NCBI GenBank assembly: GCA_963845735.1
Contig: CAWJTR010000009.1
Span: 248,001 to 312,000 of the forward strand
Source: AP-15 sp963845735
GTDB lineage: Bacteria > Pseudomonadota > Alphaproteobacteria > ATCC43930 > CGMCC-115725
Length of the DNA: 64,000 nt
Direction of reading: 5' to 3'
Shown: positions 55,530 through 64,000 of the stretch, one piece after another
How positions within the stretch are numbered: the first letter of the stretch is position 1
Layout: each line of letters begins with the position of its first letter
Notes under the pieces: generated by a model
Databases searched by the model: none
The model's input: the letters and a program-made list of their open reading frames with translations, nothing else
What the model was told of the DNA's origin: nothing
Made by a program: the position numbers and the translations under genes

Positions 55530-56450
55530 TTACCCCTCGCATGCCGCGTTCTCCACGATCCACACCACTAATTCGTCAAAGCCGATGCCGGCATGGCGGG
55601 CAATGTCGGGCACCAGCGAAGTCGGGGTCATACCCGGCTGGGTGTTGACCTCCAGCAGATAAAGCCGGCCGTCGCCCTCCGGCGTGTCGTCGTAGCGCAA
55701 ATCGGCTCGACTGACGCCGCGGCAGCCGAGCGCGCGATGGGCGCGCAGCGAGATGTCGAGCGCCTCCTCATAGATCCGGGCGGGGATGGGGGCCGGCACC
55801 AGGTGATCGGAGCCACCTTGCGCATATTTCGCCGTGTAGTCGTAAAAGCTGCCGCGCGGGACGATTTCGCAGACTCCGAGCGCTCGGTCGCCCATCACCG
55901 CGACGGTCAACTCGCGCCCGGGAATAAAGCGCTCGACCATGATTTCGCGACCGAAGCGCCAGCACGCGACCTCCTCGCGCCAGGAATTGTCGCCGACCCG
56001 AACGATGCGCACGCCGACGCTGGATCCCTGATTGGTCGGCTTGACGACAAAGGGTGCGGGCAGCGGATCGTGCCGCGCGAGTTCTTCGGGGCTGGCGACG
56101 AAATCCTCGGCCACCGGCAGGCCAGCGGCCCGAAAGACCATCTTTGCCGTCGGCTTGTGCATTGCCAGAGCCGATGCGAGTACGCCCGAATGGGTGTAGG
56201 GGATCGCCAGCATCTCGAAGACGGCCTGGATCGTACCGTCTTCGCCGCCGATGCCGTGCAGGGCGTTGAAGATCACCTCGGGGCGGGGCTGGAGGGCGCG
56301 CAGCAATGCCGGGAGGTCGCGGCCGACATCGACAGTCCTGACCCGATAGCCGTGGTCGATGAGCGCCTTGGCGCATTCCCGCCCGCTCGACAGTGACACC
56401 TCGCGTTCGGGCGACCAGCCACCCATCAGCAAAGCGACGGTTTTGGTCAC
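55530..56450 (-). CDS. ddl: D-alanine-D-alanine ligase
   Basis: 306 residues from the GTG at 56450, 4 bases after the murB stop (MTKTVALLMGGWSPEREVSL). ATP-grasp motifs: FNALHGIGGEDGTIQ, PFVVKPTNQGSSVGV and LYLLEVNTQPGMTPTSLVP. Makes the D-Ala-D-Ala dipeptide joined by MurF. The longer frame upstream of the GTG is a murB shadow. Confidence 0.96.
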   Translation of the reverse strand: MTKTVALLMGGWSPEREVSLSSGRECAKALIDHGYRVRTVDVGRDLPALLRALQPRPEVIFNALHGIGGEDGTIQAVFEMLAIPYTHSGVLASALAMHKPTAKMVFRAAGLPVAEDFVASPEELARHDPLPAPFVVKPTNQGSSVGVRIVRVGDNSWREEVACWRFGREIMVERFIPGRELTVAVMGDRALGVCEIVPRGSFYDYTAKYAQGGSDHLVPAPIPARIYEEALDISLRAHRALGCRGVSRADLRYDDTPEGDGRLYLLEVNTQPGMTPTSLVPDIARHAGIGFDELVVWIVENAACEG

Positions 56451-56454
56451 CGCT

Positions 56455-57408
56455 TCAGCACCCCTCAGAGATTGGCTCGACGCCGGAAAGCGGGCGGCCG
56501 ACACGGCGGATTTCCCACTCGAGCACGACCCCGGTCGCCTCGTAGACTCGGCGCCGCACTTCCTCACCAAGCCCTTCGAGATCGGCGGCGGTGGCGTCGC
56601 CGGTGTTGATCAGAAAATTCGCGTGCTGCGACGATACCATCGCCCCTCCGCGCACCAGACCGCGGCAGCCGGCAAGGTCGATCACGCGCCAGGCCGTGTC
56701 GCCCGGCGGGTTCTTGAAGGTCGAACCGCCGGTGCGGCTGCGGATCGGCTGAGTCGCCTCGCGCGATTGCCTGATCTCAGCCATCCGCCGGGCGATAGTG
56801 GCCGGATCGCCGCGGGCGCCGCGCAGTCGAGCCTCGACGAAAATCCAGTCCTGGTCGACTCCGCAATGGCGGTAGGAAAACCTCATCGAATCGACCGCAA
56901 TCAGGTGGGAAGCGCCGCTGCGGTCGAGCGCCGTTGCGGAAACCAGGATATCCTTGGTCTCACGGCCATAGGCGCCGGCATTCATGCGCAACCCGCCGCC
57001 TATCGTCCCCGGGATTCCGGAGAGGAATTCAAGCCCGGCGATCCCGGCCTTGGCAGCAGCCAGCGCGACGTTGAGGTGGAGCGCCCCGGCACCGGCCACC
57101 ACTTCGCTCCCGTCGATGGCGACGCCGGCAAGGCCGCGGCCCAGCCGGATCGTGACACCGGGAAGCCCGCCGTCGCGGATCAGTAAATTGGAGCCCCCGC
57201 CGAGCACCGTAACCGGGACCTCCGGCGGCAGCGCCGCGAGGAACGCGGAGAGGTCTGCGCAATCTGCGGGCCGGTACAGTAATTCCGCCGGTCCGCCGAC
57301 ACCGAACCAAGTCTGCTTTCCGATCGGCGCATTCGCGATCAGCCGGCCGCGCAAGTGGCCAAGCGCCGCAATCGGCGGGGATATGGCTTCCGCGTGCAGC
57401 GCGATCAT
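56455..57408 (-). CDS. murB: UDP-N-acetylenolpyruvoylglucosamine reductase
   Basis: 317 residues from the ATG at 57408, overlapping the murC stop. FAD-binding NTFGVGGPA equivalent is TWFGVGGPAELLYR; also LGGGSNLLIRDGG, GIPGTIGGGLRMNAGAYG (with the proton-relay region) and GGSTFKNPPG. Reduces the enolpyruvyl group to lactyl. A longer frame to 57846 is a murC shadow. Confidence 0.95.
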   Translation of the reverse strand: MIALHAEAISPPIAALGHLRGRLIANAPIGKQTWFGVGGPAELLYRPADCADLSAFLAALPPEVPVTVLGGGSNLLIRDGGLPGVTIRLGRGLAGVAIDGSEVVAGAGALHLNVALAAAKAGIAGLEFLSGIPGTIGGGLRMNAGAYGRETKDILVSATALDRSGASHLIAVDSMRFSYRHCGVDQDWIFVEARLRGARGDPATIARRMAEIRQSREATQPIRSRTGGSTFKNPPGDTAWRVIDLAGCRGLVRGGAMVSSQHANFLINTGDATAADLEGLGEEVRRRVYEATGVVLEWEIRRVGRPLSGVEPISEGC

Positions 57409-58829
57409 CCGACTCGCTCGCGATTTTCCAGGGCGGCGAGTGCGCCGGGCAGGCTGTTGGCCCAAGCGGTGATAGAGCCGGCGCCGAGACACACCACCAT
57501 GTCGCCGGGGAGGGCCAGCTCGGCGGTCAGCGGCGCGAGATCGCTGGGGTCGGCGAGCGCGCGCACGTTGCGATGACCGTGCTCGATCAGCCCGGCGACG
57601 ATCGCGTCCCTTGTTACGCCCTCGATCGGCGCCTCGCCGGCGGCATAAATATCGGCGACGAGAACCATGTCGGCATCGTTGAAGCAGGTACAGAACCCCT
57701 CGAACAGGTGGGACACGCGGCTGTAGCGGTGGGGCTGCACGACAGCGATGACTTTGCCCGCGACGATCGCGCGCGCCGCCTTCAGTACCGCCGCAATCTC
57801 GACCGGATGGTGGCCGTAATCGTCGATCACCGTCACGCCGTTCCATTCGCCGGTTTTGGTGAAGCGGCGCTTGACCCCTTTAAAGTTGCGCAAGGCCGCG
57901 CGCAGCGCGTCGTCGCCCAGTCCGAGCGCCTCGGCAACTGCCGCTGCGGCCAGCGAATTCTGGACATTGTGCCGGCCGAACATCGGTAAATACAGGTCCG
58001 GAACCGTACGTCCACGCTCCGTCACGCTATCCGATACAACGATGTCGTAGCGAGCCCCGTCACGCCCGAGCCTGAGGTCAATGGCGCGGATATCGGCTTG
58101 CGGGCTCATCCCGTAGGTCAGCACCCGGCGATCCGACAATTTTGGGATCATCGCCTGCACGACCGGGTGATCAATGCACAGTGCAGCGAAGCCGTAGAAC
58201 GGAATGTTACCGACAAAGGTCTCGAACGCCTGGCGCAGCGCGTCGAAACTGCCGAAAAAATCGAGATGCTCGGGATCAATATTGGTGACGATCGCGCCTG
58301 TCGCCGGCAGCCGGGCGAAGGTCCCGTCGCTCTCGTCGGCCTCGACCACCATCCAGTCGCCGGCGCCGAGCCGGGTATTGGTGCCGTACGCATTGATGAT
58401 GCCGCCATTGATCACGGTCGGATCAAGCTGGGCGGTCTCGAGCAGAGCGCCGATCATCGAGGTCGTCGTCGTCTTGCCATGGGTGCCGGCGACTGCCAGC
58501 GACCATTTAAGCCGCATCAGCTCGCCCAGCATCTCGGCACGCCGCACCACCGGCAGCCGTCGCCCTCGGGCCGCGACAATTTCAGGGTTGTCGGGCGCTA
58601 CCGCCGAGGAGATCACGACGACCTCGGCGGAGCCGAGATTGCCCGCCTCATGCCCAATCGCCACCGGGATGCCCAGCTCGACCAAGCGACGTACATTCGC
58701 CCCATCGGCGAGGTCGCTGCCCTGCACGCGATAGCCGAGATTGTGCAGAACCTCGGCGATGCCGCTCATCCCGATGCCGCCGATGCCAACAAAATGCAAC
58801 GGCCCGATGGTCAGCGGCAGCGCCCTCAT
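57405..58829 (-). CDS. murC: UDP-N-acetylmuramate-L-alanine ligase
   Basis: 474 residues from the ATG at 58829. Rossmann start HFVGIGGIGMSGIAEVL, ATP site VAGTHGKTTTTSMIGALL, VVEADESDGTF, NIDPEHLDFFG and FGRHNVQNSLAA. Adds L-Ala to UDP-MurNAc. The frame runs on upstream into murG because of a murG indel, giving an apparent murG-murC fusion of 845 residues that I do not accept. Confidence 0.95.
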   Translation of the reverse strand: MRALPLTIGPLHFVGIGGIGMSGIAEVLHNLGYRVQGSDLADGANVRRLVELGIPVAIGHEAGNLGSAEVVVISSAVAPDNPEIVAARGRRLPVVRRAEMLGELMRLKWSLAVAGTHGKTTTTSMIGALLETAQLDPTVINGGIINAYGTNTRLGAGDWMVVEADESDGTFARLPATGAIVTNIDPEHLDFFGSFDALRQAFETFVGNIPFYGFAALCIDHPVVQAMIPKLSDRRVLTYGMSPQADIRAIDLRLGRDGARYDIVVSDSVTERGRTVPDLYLPMFGRHNVQNSLAAAAVAEALGLGDDALRAALRNFKGVKRRFTKTGEWNGVTVIDDYGHHPVEIAAVLKAARAIVAGKVIAVVQPHRYSRVSHLFEGFCTCFNDADMVLVADIYAAGEAPIEGVTRDAIVAGLIEHGHRNVRALADPSDLAPLTAELALPGDMVVCLGAGSITAWANSLPGALAALENRERVG

Positions 58830-59942
58830 GCGGCGTAACCCTCGGACGCGTCGCCGGGTTCGAGCGCCAGTGCCAGCAGCGCCAGACGGCGGGCTGCATC
58901 GCGCCGGCCGAAGCCCTGTGCGCGCTGTGCTGCTCGAAGTCAGCGAAGCGCCGTCAGCGAGGAGACCCTGTAGCCGAGCGGCGAGGGTATCGGGGCGGAG
59001 GTCCTTCTGCGCGACAACCCATCCGCCCCCGGCTGCAGCGAAGGCCTGGGCGTTCGCGGTTTGGTGGTCGTCGGTTGCGTGCGGGTAAGGGATCAGCAAT
59101 GCCGGCCGACCGATAGCGGAGAGCTCGGCCACTGTCGAGGCGCCGGCCCGGCAAATCGCCAGGTGTGCGCGCGCCATCCGCCGCGGCACATCGGTGAAAA
59201 AGCTTTCGATCTCTGCGGCGATGCCGGTTTCGGCGTAGGCTTCGGCGACCGAGGCGAGATCCTCGGGGCGCGCCTGCTGGGTCACCCTGAGCGCGGCGCG
59301 CATGTCCGGCGGCAACGCCGCGAGGGCCGGCGGCACAATCTCGCTCAGAGCCCGGGCGCCTTGGCTGCCGCCAAGGATCAGCAACTCGATCTTCCCGCCC
59401 GGCAGTGGCGGCTCATAGCTGGGCTCGCCGATGGCGAGGACTCCCTGCCTAACCGGGTTCCCGGTATAGACGGAGCGGGCTCGGTCGGCGGGGCGCATCC
59501 CCGCGGTCTCAGGAAAACCGCTGGCAATCCGCCTCATCCTGGGCGCCAGCAGCTTGTTGGCTCGGCCGAGAACCGCATTCTGCTCGTGAATGAGGGTCGC
59601 CAGTCCAAGCGACGCGGCGGCCAGCATCGTCGGCACCGACGGATAGCCGCCAAAGCCGACGATCGCCTGCGGCGACAACTGGCGCAGCAGCCGGCGTGCC
59701 TGAACGATACCGGCCGCCAGCTCGGCCAGGCCGTGAGCGGCCCGAACCGGGCCGCCGCCGAGCCTTCCGGAACGCACGCAATGAATCGCGACTCCGCGAA
59801 CGCCTACGGCAAAGGCATCGGCTCGGGCATCGGTCAGCAGGTGGACCTGCCGGCCGCGTTCAACCAGTTCGGTTGCCACAGCCTCGGCCGGGAACAAGTG
59901 GCCGCCGGTGCCACCTGCGGCAAGAGCGACAGCGGTGCTCAC
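58826..59942 (-). CDS. murG: UDP-GlcNAc transferase MurG (frameshift near 3' end)
   Basis: About 371 residues. ALAAGGTGGHLFPAEAVATEL (G loop 1), GFGGYPSVPTMLAA, HEQNAVLGRANKLL, LLILGGSQGARALSE and CRAGASTVAELSAIGRPALLIPYP. Makes lipid II from lipid I. The frame breaks near 58950; the true end RRDAARRLALLALALEPGD runs to a TGA that overlaps the murC ATG, restoring the usual coupling. Confidence 0.94.
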
Positions 59943-61058
59943 AGAGCGCTTCCCGCTAGCCGGCGGCGGGTCAGCGCAAGCAACATCCCCATCCCCAACC
60001 CGAGAGCGAGCATCGAGGAGCCGCCGTAAGACAAAAACGGCAATGTCATCCCCTTGGTCGGCATCATGTGCAAGGTCGAGGCCATGTTAATGGCCGCTTG
60101 AAGCCCGAATTGGATCAATAAGCCGGTAGCCGACAGCAGCACGAACAGGCTGCCCTCCTGGCGCAGCCGCGAAAACCCGCGCAGCACGACAAAGGCGAAG
60201 AGCCCGACAACGAAAAGGCAAACGATCAGGCCCAATTCCTCGCCGGCAACCGCGAACACGAAATCGGCGTGCGCATCGGGCAGCACATATTTGATCGTGC
60301 CCTCGCCCGGGCCACGCCCCCACAATCCACCATTGGCGAATGCTTCGAGCGAGCGGCTGACCTGATAGCTGTCGCCGGTTGCCGGATCGAGAAAATGATC
60401 GAACTCGAATCCTGACATGCGGCAAGCAAGTATAGGCCCCGGCCAGCGCACCAATTCCTCCAAGGCCGAACAACACGACCCAATAGAGCCGCAAACCGGC
60501 CATGTAAAATTGTCCAAACCATACTGTCGCCACCACCACCGCCATGCCGATGTCGGGCTGCGCAATCAGCATCCCGACGATCAGCAACAACAATGCGGCA
60601 GAGATCAGGTTGCCCGGAAATCTCCGGCGCAGCTTTTGCTCGGAGAACAGCCAGGCGGCGACAACGGCAAAGGTGGGCTTGACAAACTCGGAGGGCTGCA
60701 ACGACAGCAACGGCAGATTGATCCATCGCCGCGCTCCCTTGATCTCGCCGCCGACGACAAAAGTCAGCGCCAGCAGCATCATTCCGATGCCGAAGCCGAT
60801 AAAGGCTATGCGGCGAACCGTCCGCGGCGTTTGCAGCGAGATCAGCCACATCACACCGATCGTAACCGGCAGGAGGGACAGGTAACGGCGCACGAAATGC
60901 ATGCCGTCATAGCCGATTCGCTCGGCGACCGCCGGGCTTGCCGCCAGGCTCATGAGCACGCCGAAACCCATCAGGACGCCGAGCGCGGCGAGGCTCCATC
61001 GATCGACGGTCCACCACCAACGCGCTACCGGGCTTTGATCGATGCGGGCGAACCTCAT
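59939..61058 (-). CDS. ftsW: SEDS glycosyltransferase FtsW (one frameshift)
   Basis: About 372 residues, ten membrane helices. RWWWTVDRWSLAALGVL opens helix 1; LQPSEFVKP and AQPDIGMAVVV are SEDS hallmarks; the second half has DSYQVSRSLEAFANGGLWGRGPGEG and LPFLSYGGSSMLALGL. Septal peptidoglycan polymerase. The frame breaks near 60420. Its stop overlaps the murG ATG. The 134 bases before its start hold no murD. Confidence 0.93.
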
Positions 61059-61192
61059 CGGGATCGATCCTCGCCACTCGGGCAAGGCTTGCCACCGGAC
61101 CCAGCCCCCCGACTCTCGTGGAGAGAGGATATATAGCGGCTGTGGCCGCATCTAGCTACTATTTGTGCGATGCCCCCATCGGTCATCACGCA

Positions 61193-62281
61193 CTACCGCA
61201 GCTTCAAGGTGGCGAGCCCGGCGATCGCCAGAATCGAGGCGATGATCCAAAAGCGGATAACGATCGTCGGCTCCTCCCAACCCTTTTGCTCGAAGTGGTG
61301 GTGCAGCGGCGCCATCCGAAAGACGCGCCGCCCGGTGATCTTGAAGCTGGCGACCTGGACGATGACCGAGACCGCCTCGAGCACAAAGAGCCCGCCGATG
61401 ATCGCGAGCACGAGCTCGTGCTTGGTGACGACGCTGATCGTCCCGAGCGCACCGCCGATCGAGAGCGAGCCGGTGTCGCCCATGAACACCATCGCCGGCG
61501 GAGCGTTGAACCACAAAAACCCGAGGCTGGCCCCGACCATAGCGCCGCAGAATACGGTCAGCTCGCCGGCGCCCGGGACGTGGTGGAGTTGCAGGTAGTT
61601 GGCAAAGACCGCATTGCCGACCAAATATGCGATCAGCGCGAAGCAGCCGGCGGCGATCATCGCCGGCACAATCGCCAACCCGTCGAGCCCGTCGGTCAGG
61701 TTGACCGCGTTAGATGCTCCGACAATGACGAGGACGCCGAACGGCACGAACAGCCCATCGAGAGGGATCAGCACGTTTTTGAAGAACGGCACGGCGAGAG
61801 TGTGGGCCAACGGCGCCGGCGTCACATAGCCGAGCGCGATGCAAGCGAGCACGCCGACCCCGATTTCGAGCACGATCTTGGTCGACCCGGACAGCCCGCG
61901 ATGGGAATTGCTGGTCAGCTTCTTATAGTCGTCAAAAAAGCCGATCAGCCCGAACCCGACGGTGACCAGGAGCACGATCCAGACATAGGGGTTGGTCAAA
62001 TCCGCCCACAGCAAGGTCGCAACCGTCAGCGCCAGCAGGATCAGGAAGCCGCCCATCGTCGGCGTGCCCTTTTTGCGGATCAGGTGGCCGGCGGGGCCGT
62101 CTAGGCGGATCGGCTGACCGTTGGTCTGTTTTGCGCGCAGCCAGGCGATGATCGGCCGGCCAAAGACGAAACTGATCAACAGCGCGGTGACGACCGCTCC
62201 GCCCGAGCGAAAGGTGATGTAGCGGAACAGATTGAAAATTTGGAACTGGTCCGCGAGCGGGTAGAGCAGCCGGTAAAGCAT
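61193..62281 (-). CDS. mraY: Phospho-MurNAc-pentapeptide translocase MraY
   Basis: 362 residues from the ATG at 62281 (MLYRLLYPLADQF). Ten helices. Signature stretches KKGTPTMGGFLIL, GFFDDYKKL (the DD pair), NAVNLTDGLDGLA and MAPLHHHFEQKGW (HHH motif). Forms lipid I on undecaprenyl phosphate. An upstream ATG at 62314 overlaps the end of murF and was not used. Confidence 0.96.
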   Translation of the reverse strand: MLYRLLYPLADQFQIFNLFRYITFRSGGAVVTALLISFVFGRPIIAWLRAKQTNGQPIRLDGPAGHLIRKKGTPTMGGFLILLALTVATLLWADLTNPYVWIVLLVTVGFGLIGFFDDYKKLTSNSHRGLSGSTKIVLEIGVGVLACIALGYVTPAPLAHTLAVPFFKNVLIPLDGLFVPFGVLVIVGASNAVNLTDGLDGLAIVPAMIAAGCFALIAYLVGNAVFANYLQLHHVPGAGELTVFCGAMVGASLGFLWFNAPPAMVFMGDTGSLSIGGALGTISVVTKHELVLAIIGGLFVLEAVSVIVQVASFKITGRRVFRMAPLHHHFEQKGWEEPTIVIRFWIIASILAIAGLATLKLR

Positions 62282-62285
62282 CGGA

Positions 62286-63692
62286 TCAGGTCCCGGAGCG
62301 CGCCGATTCGGCAATCAGCCGTTCGACGATCCGGTCAACATGCAAGCTGTAGGAGCCTTTGACCGTCACGACGTCGCCTGACTGAAGAAAGCTTAACAGC
62401 GCAGGGATAGCTTGATCGGCAGACCGCCACAATCCGCCCCTGCTGGCCTCGGGCAGGACCTCGTGCAGTGCCGCCATAGCTTTGCCGACCAGGAACACGC
62501 GATCGACCCGGGCCGCGGCAAGAGGCGCCGCCAGATTGCGATGGAAACGCTCAGTCGCATCGCCGAGCTCGAGCATGTCGCCCAGCATCGCCACCCGCCG
62601 CCCGCCCGCCGCTGGCGAAGTCGCGGCGAGCACCGCAATGGCGGCCTCCATCGCCGCCGGGCTCGCATTGTAGCTCTCATCGATCAGGGTCAAGATCCCG
62701 CCCTGCCAAGCCAGCCGGTGACGGCGTCCTCGGCCCGGCATCGCTTCGAGACCCGAGAGTTCTTCCGCCGCAGATCGGACATCGCAGCCGGCCGCCATCG
62801 TTGCGCCCAGCACGGCGAGCGCGTTCATGACCCAGTGCCGTCCGGGGACGGGCAAACGGAAGCGCACTGGAACGCCCGAACATCTTGCCTCGACTGTGCT
62901 GCCGTCGGGATCGAGCACAGAATCGACGAGCCGGACCGTGGCCTCCGGATCAATGCCGAAGCTGATCACTTGATCCACCCCCGCGCGCTCAGCCCACGCG
63001 GCAAGGCGGGGAAAATGTGGGTTGTCGCGGTTGAGGACGGCGACCCCGCCCGGTTCGAGCCCGGAAAAGATCTCGGCCTTGGCGTCGGCGATCGCCTCGA
63101 CCGAGCCGAAAAAGCCGAGATGGACCGGCGCGACGGTCGTGATCAGCGCGATGTGGGGCCGTACCAGGCGGGTCAGTGCGTCGATCTCGCCGGGATGGTT
63201 CATGCCGAGCTCGAAGATTCCGTAAGCCGTATCGGGCGGCATGCGGGCCAGCGACAGCGGAACCCCCCAGTGATTGTTAAAACTGCCGGCGGACGCGAAA
63301 GTCGTGCCGCAGGCCGTGAACACCAAGCGCAGCGCCTCTTTGGTTCCGGTTTTGCCGACGCTGCCGGTGACCGCGATGATCCGCGCGCGGCTGCGGGCGC
63401 GAGCAAATCGGCCGAGGGCGCCGAGCCCCGCGAGCGTGTCATCGACACGTATTAGCGCCGCCCCCGGCGGGAGCCCGAGGATCTGTCGATCGACCATCGC
63501 AGCGGCGGCGCCGCGTCCCAGCGCCGCTGCGACAAAATCGTGGCCGTCATGGTTGGGGCCGCGCAACGCGATGAAGAGGTCTCCCGCCGCCAGCGTGCGG
63601 CTATCGATCGAGACACCCGTCGCCGCCCAATTGGCGGGGCCCGCGCCGCCGGTTGCCTGAGCGACATCCGCCGCGGTCCACAACGGCGTCAT
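62286..63692 (-). CDS. murF: UDP-MurNAc-tripeptide D-alanyl-D-alanine ligase
   Basis: 468 residues. N-terminal UDP-binding SIDSRTLAAGDLFIALRG, P-loop VTGSVGKTGTKEAL, ELGMNHPGEIDALT and DESYNASPAAMEAAI. Adds the dipeptide made by Ddl. The ATG overlaps the murE stop. Intact. Confidence 0.96.
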   Translation of the reverse strand: MTPLWTAADVAQATGGAGPANWAATGVSIDSRTLAAGDLFIALRGPNHDGHDFVAAALGRGAAAAMVDRQILGLPPGAALIRVDDTLAGLGALGRFARARSRARIIAVTGSVGKTGTKEALRLVFTACGTTFASAGSFNNHWGVPLSLARMPPDTAYGIFELGMNHPGEIDALTRLVRPHIALITTVAPVHLGFFGSVEAIADAKAEIFSGLEPGGVAVLNRDNPHFPRLAAWAERAGVDQVISFGIDPEATVRLVDSVLDPDGSTVEARCSGVPVRFRLPVPGRHWVMNALAVLGATMAAGCDVRSAAEELSGLEAMPGRGRRHRLAWQGGILTLIDESYNASPAAMEAAIAVLAATSPAAGGRRVAMLGDMLELGDATERFHRNLAAPLAAARVDRVFLVGKAMAALHEVLPEASRGGLWRSADQAIPALLSFLQSGDVVTVKGSYSLHVDRIVERLIAESARSGT

Positions 63693-64000
63693 CCGCTGGT
63701 CCGCGGCATGCTTCGACGTCCGGCGATGTCGCGGGCGATTTCGGCATCGTCGAAGGGAAATGTCTGTCCGCCGATGATCTGTCCGGTTTCGTGACCCTTA
63801 CCGGCGATCACCAACAGGTCGCCGGGAGCGAGATCGGCGATCGCGATTGCAATCGCGCGGCGCCGATCGTCGATCTCGATGGCGCCCGGGGCGGCGGAAA
63901 GGATCGCGTGGCGGATTGCGGCGGGATCTTCGCTGCGAGGGTTGTCATCGGTCACGTATACCCGGTCGGCGGCGTCAGCGGCGACGCGTCCCATCAGCGC
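63689..64000 (-). CDS. murE: MurE, C-terminal part (cut by window edge)
   Basis: The frame is open to the right edge; about 104 C-terminal residues are seen. VYVTDDNPRSEDP carries the DNPR motif of meso-diaminopimelate-adding MurE, and LLVIAGKGHETGQ is the conserved C-terminal stretch. This indicates DAP-type peptidoglycan. The visible ATG at 63994 is internal. Confidence 0.93.
   Translation of the reverse strand, partial: ALMGRVAADAADRVYVTDDNPRSEDPAAIRHAILSAAPGAIEIDDRRRAIAIAIADLAPGDLLVIAGKGHETGQIIGGQTFPFDDAEIARDIAGRRSMPRTSG

Noticed and set aside
57405..59942. Apparent MurG-MurC fusion of 845 residues
   Set aside because: The fusion arises from a frameshift near 58950. The correct frame gives a MurG stop that overlaps the murC ATG, the normal arrangement.
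61059..61190. A short open frame in the mraY-ftsW gap as a murD remnant
   Set aside because: The ~43-residue translation (MTDGGIAQIVARCGH...) shows no MurD nucleotide-binding or C-terminal motif.

Overview
The window is about 64 kb of GC-rich chromosome that reads as alphaproteobacterial, most like Rhodospirillales. This rests on gene order and on the proteins themselves: rpsF-rpsR-DUF2232-rplI followed by cfa and dnaB; fabD-fabG-acpP-fabF-mltG-yicC-gmk; lptF-lptG-lptD-surA-pdxA-rsmA; and a dcw cluster running into lpxC-bamD-recN-ligA. No rRNA, tRNA, transposase, integrase or CRISPR array was recognised.

Layout. 1-7.7 kb: surface-glycan genes (5'-truncated glycosyltransferase, O-antigen ligase-like protein, GT39-type membrane glycosyltransferase) mixed with an LLM-class oxidoreductase and the ndk-holC-pepA group on the minus strand. 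7.7-15.7 kb: plus-strand envelope operon lptF-lptG-lptD-surA-pdxA-rsmA, closed by a strong terminator. 15.8-19.2 kb: a small accessory stretch with a small exported protein, a PEP-CTERM protein, a CMP-kinase-like enzyme and an outer-membrane barrel. It abuts a gmk gene of which only about the first 35 codons remain. 19.2-24.7 kb: minus-strand yicC, mltG, fabF, acpP, fabG, fabD. 24.9-31.1 kb: plus-strand ribosomal protein, cfa, dnaB and prmA genes. 31.2-33.6 kb: a DUF1127 gene and an aminopeptidase P.

33.6-38.9 kb is the accessory core. It has a GIY-YIG nuclease gene bracketed by a perfect 31-bp inverted repeat, more copies of that repeat, a GFA-family gene, and a two-gene locus at 35317-38529. 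The first gene of the pair encodes a P-loop (STAND-like) ATPase with seven nearly identical 46-residue TPR units. The second starts inside the stop of the first and carries the same short N-terminal motif (ARDI..S.VVTGD.N.V). I regard this pair as the best candidate for an undescribed signalling or defence module. It is followed by helically phased TTCCCGG repeats. 38.9-43.2 kb: extradiol dioxygenase, Rieske oxygenase and a hydantoinase-B-like subunit. 43.2-64 kb: an Nramp-related transporter, TonB, then on the minus strand ligA, recN, bamD, lpxC, ftsZ, ftsA, ftsQ, ddl, murB, murC, murG, ftsW, mraY, murF and partial murE. murD is missing between mraY and ftsW.

Single-base frameshifts break many genes, including essential ones (ligA, lptD, lptF, ftsW, murG), usually at or near short homopolymers. 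The simplest reading is an uncorrected long-read assembly, so frameshifted genes are given as CDS over their full reconstructed span and the break positions are stated. Starts were moved to internal codons where neighbour overlaps, Shine-Dalgarno sequences or family N-termini required it.
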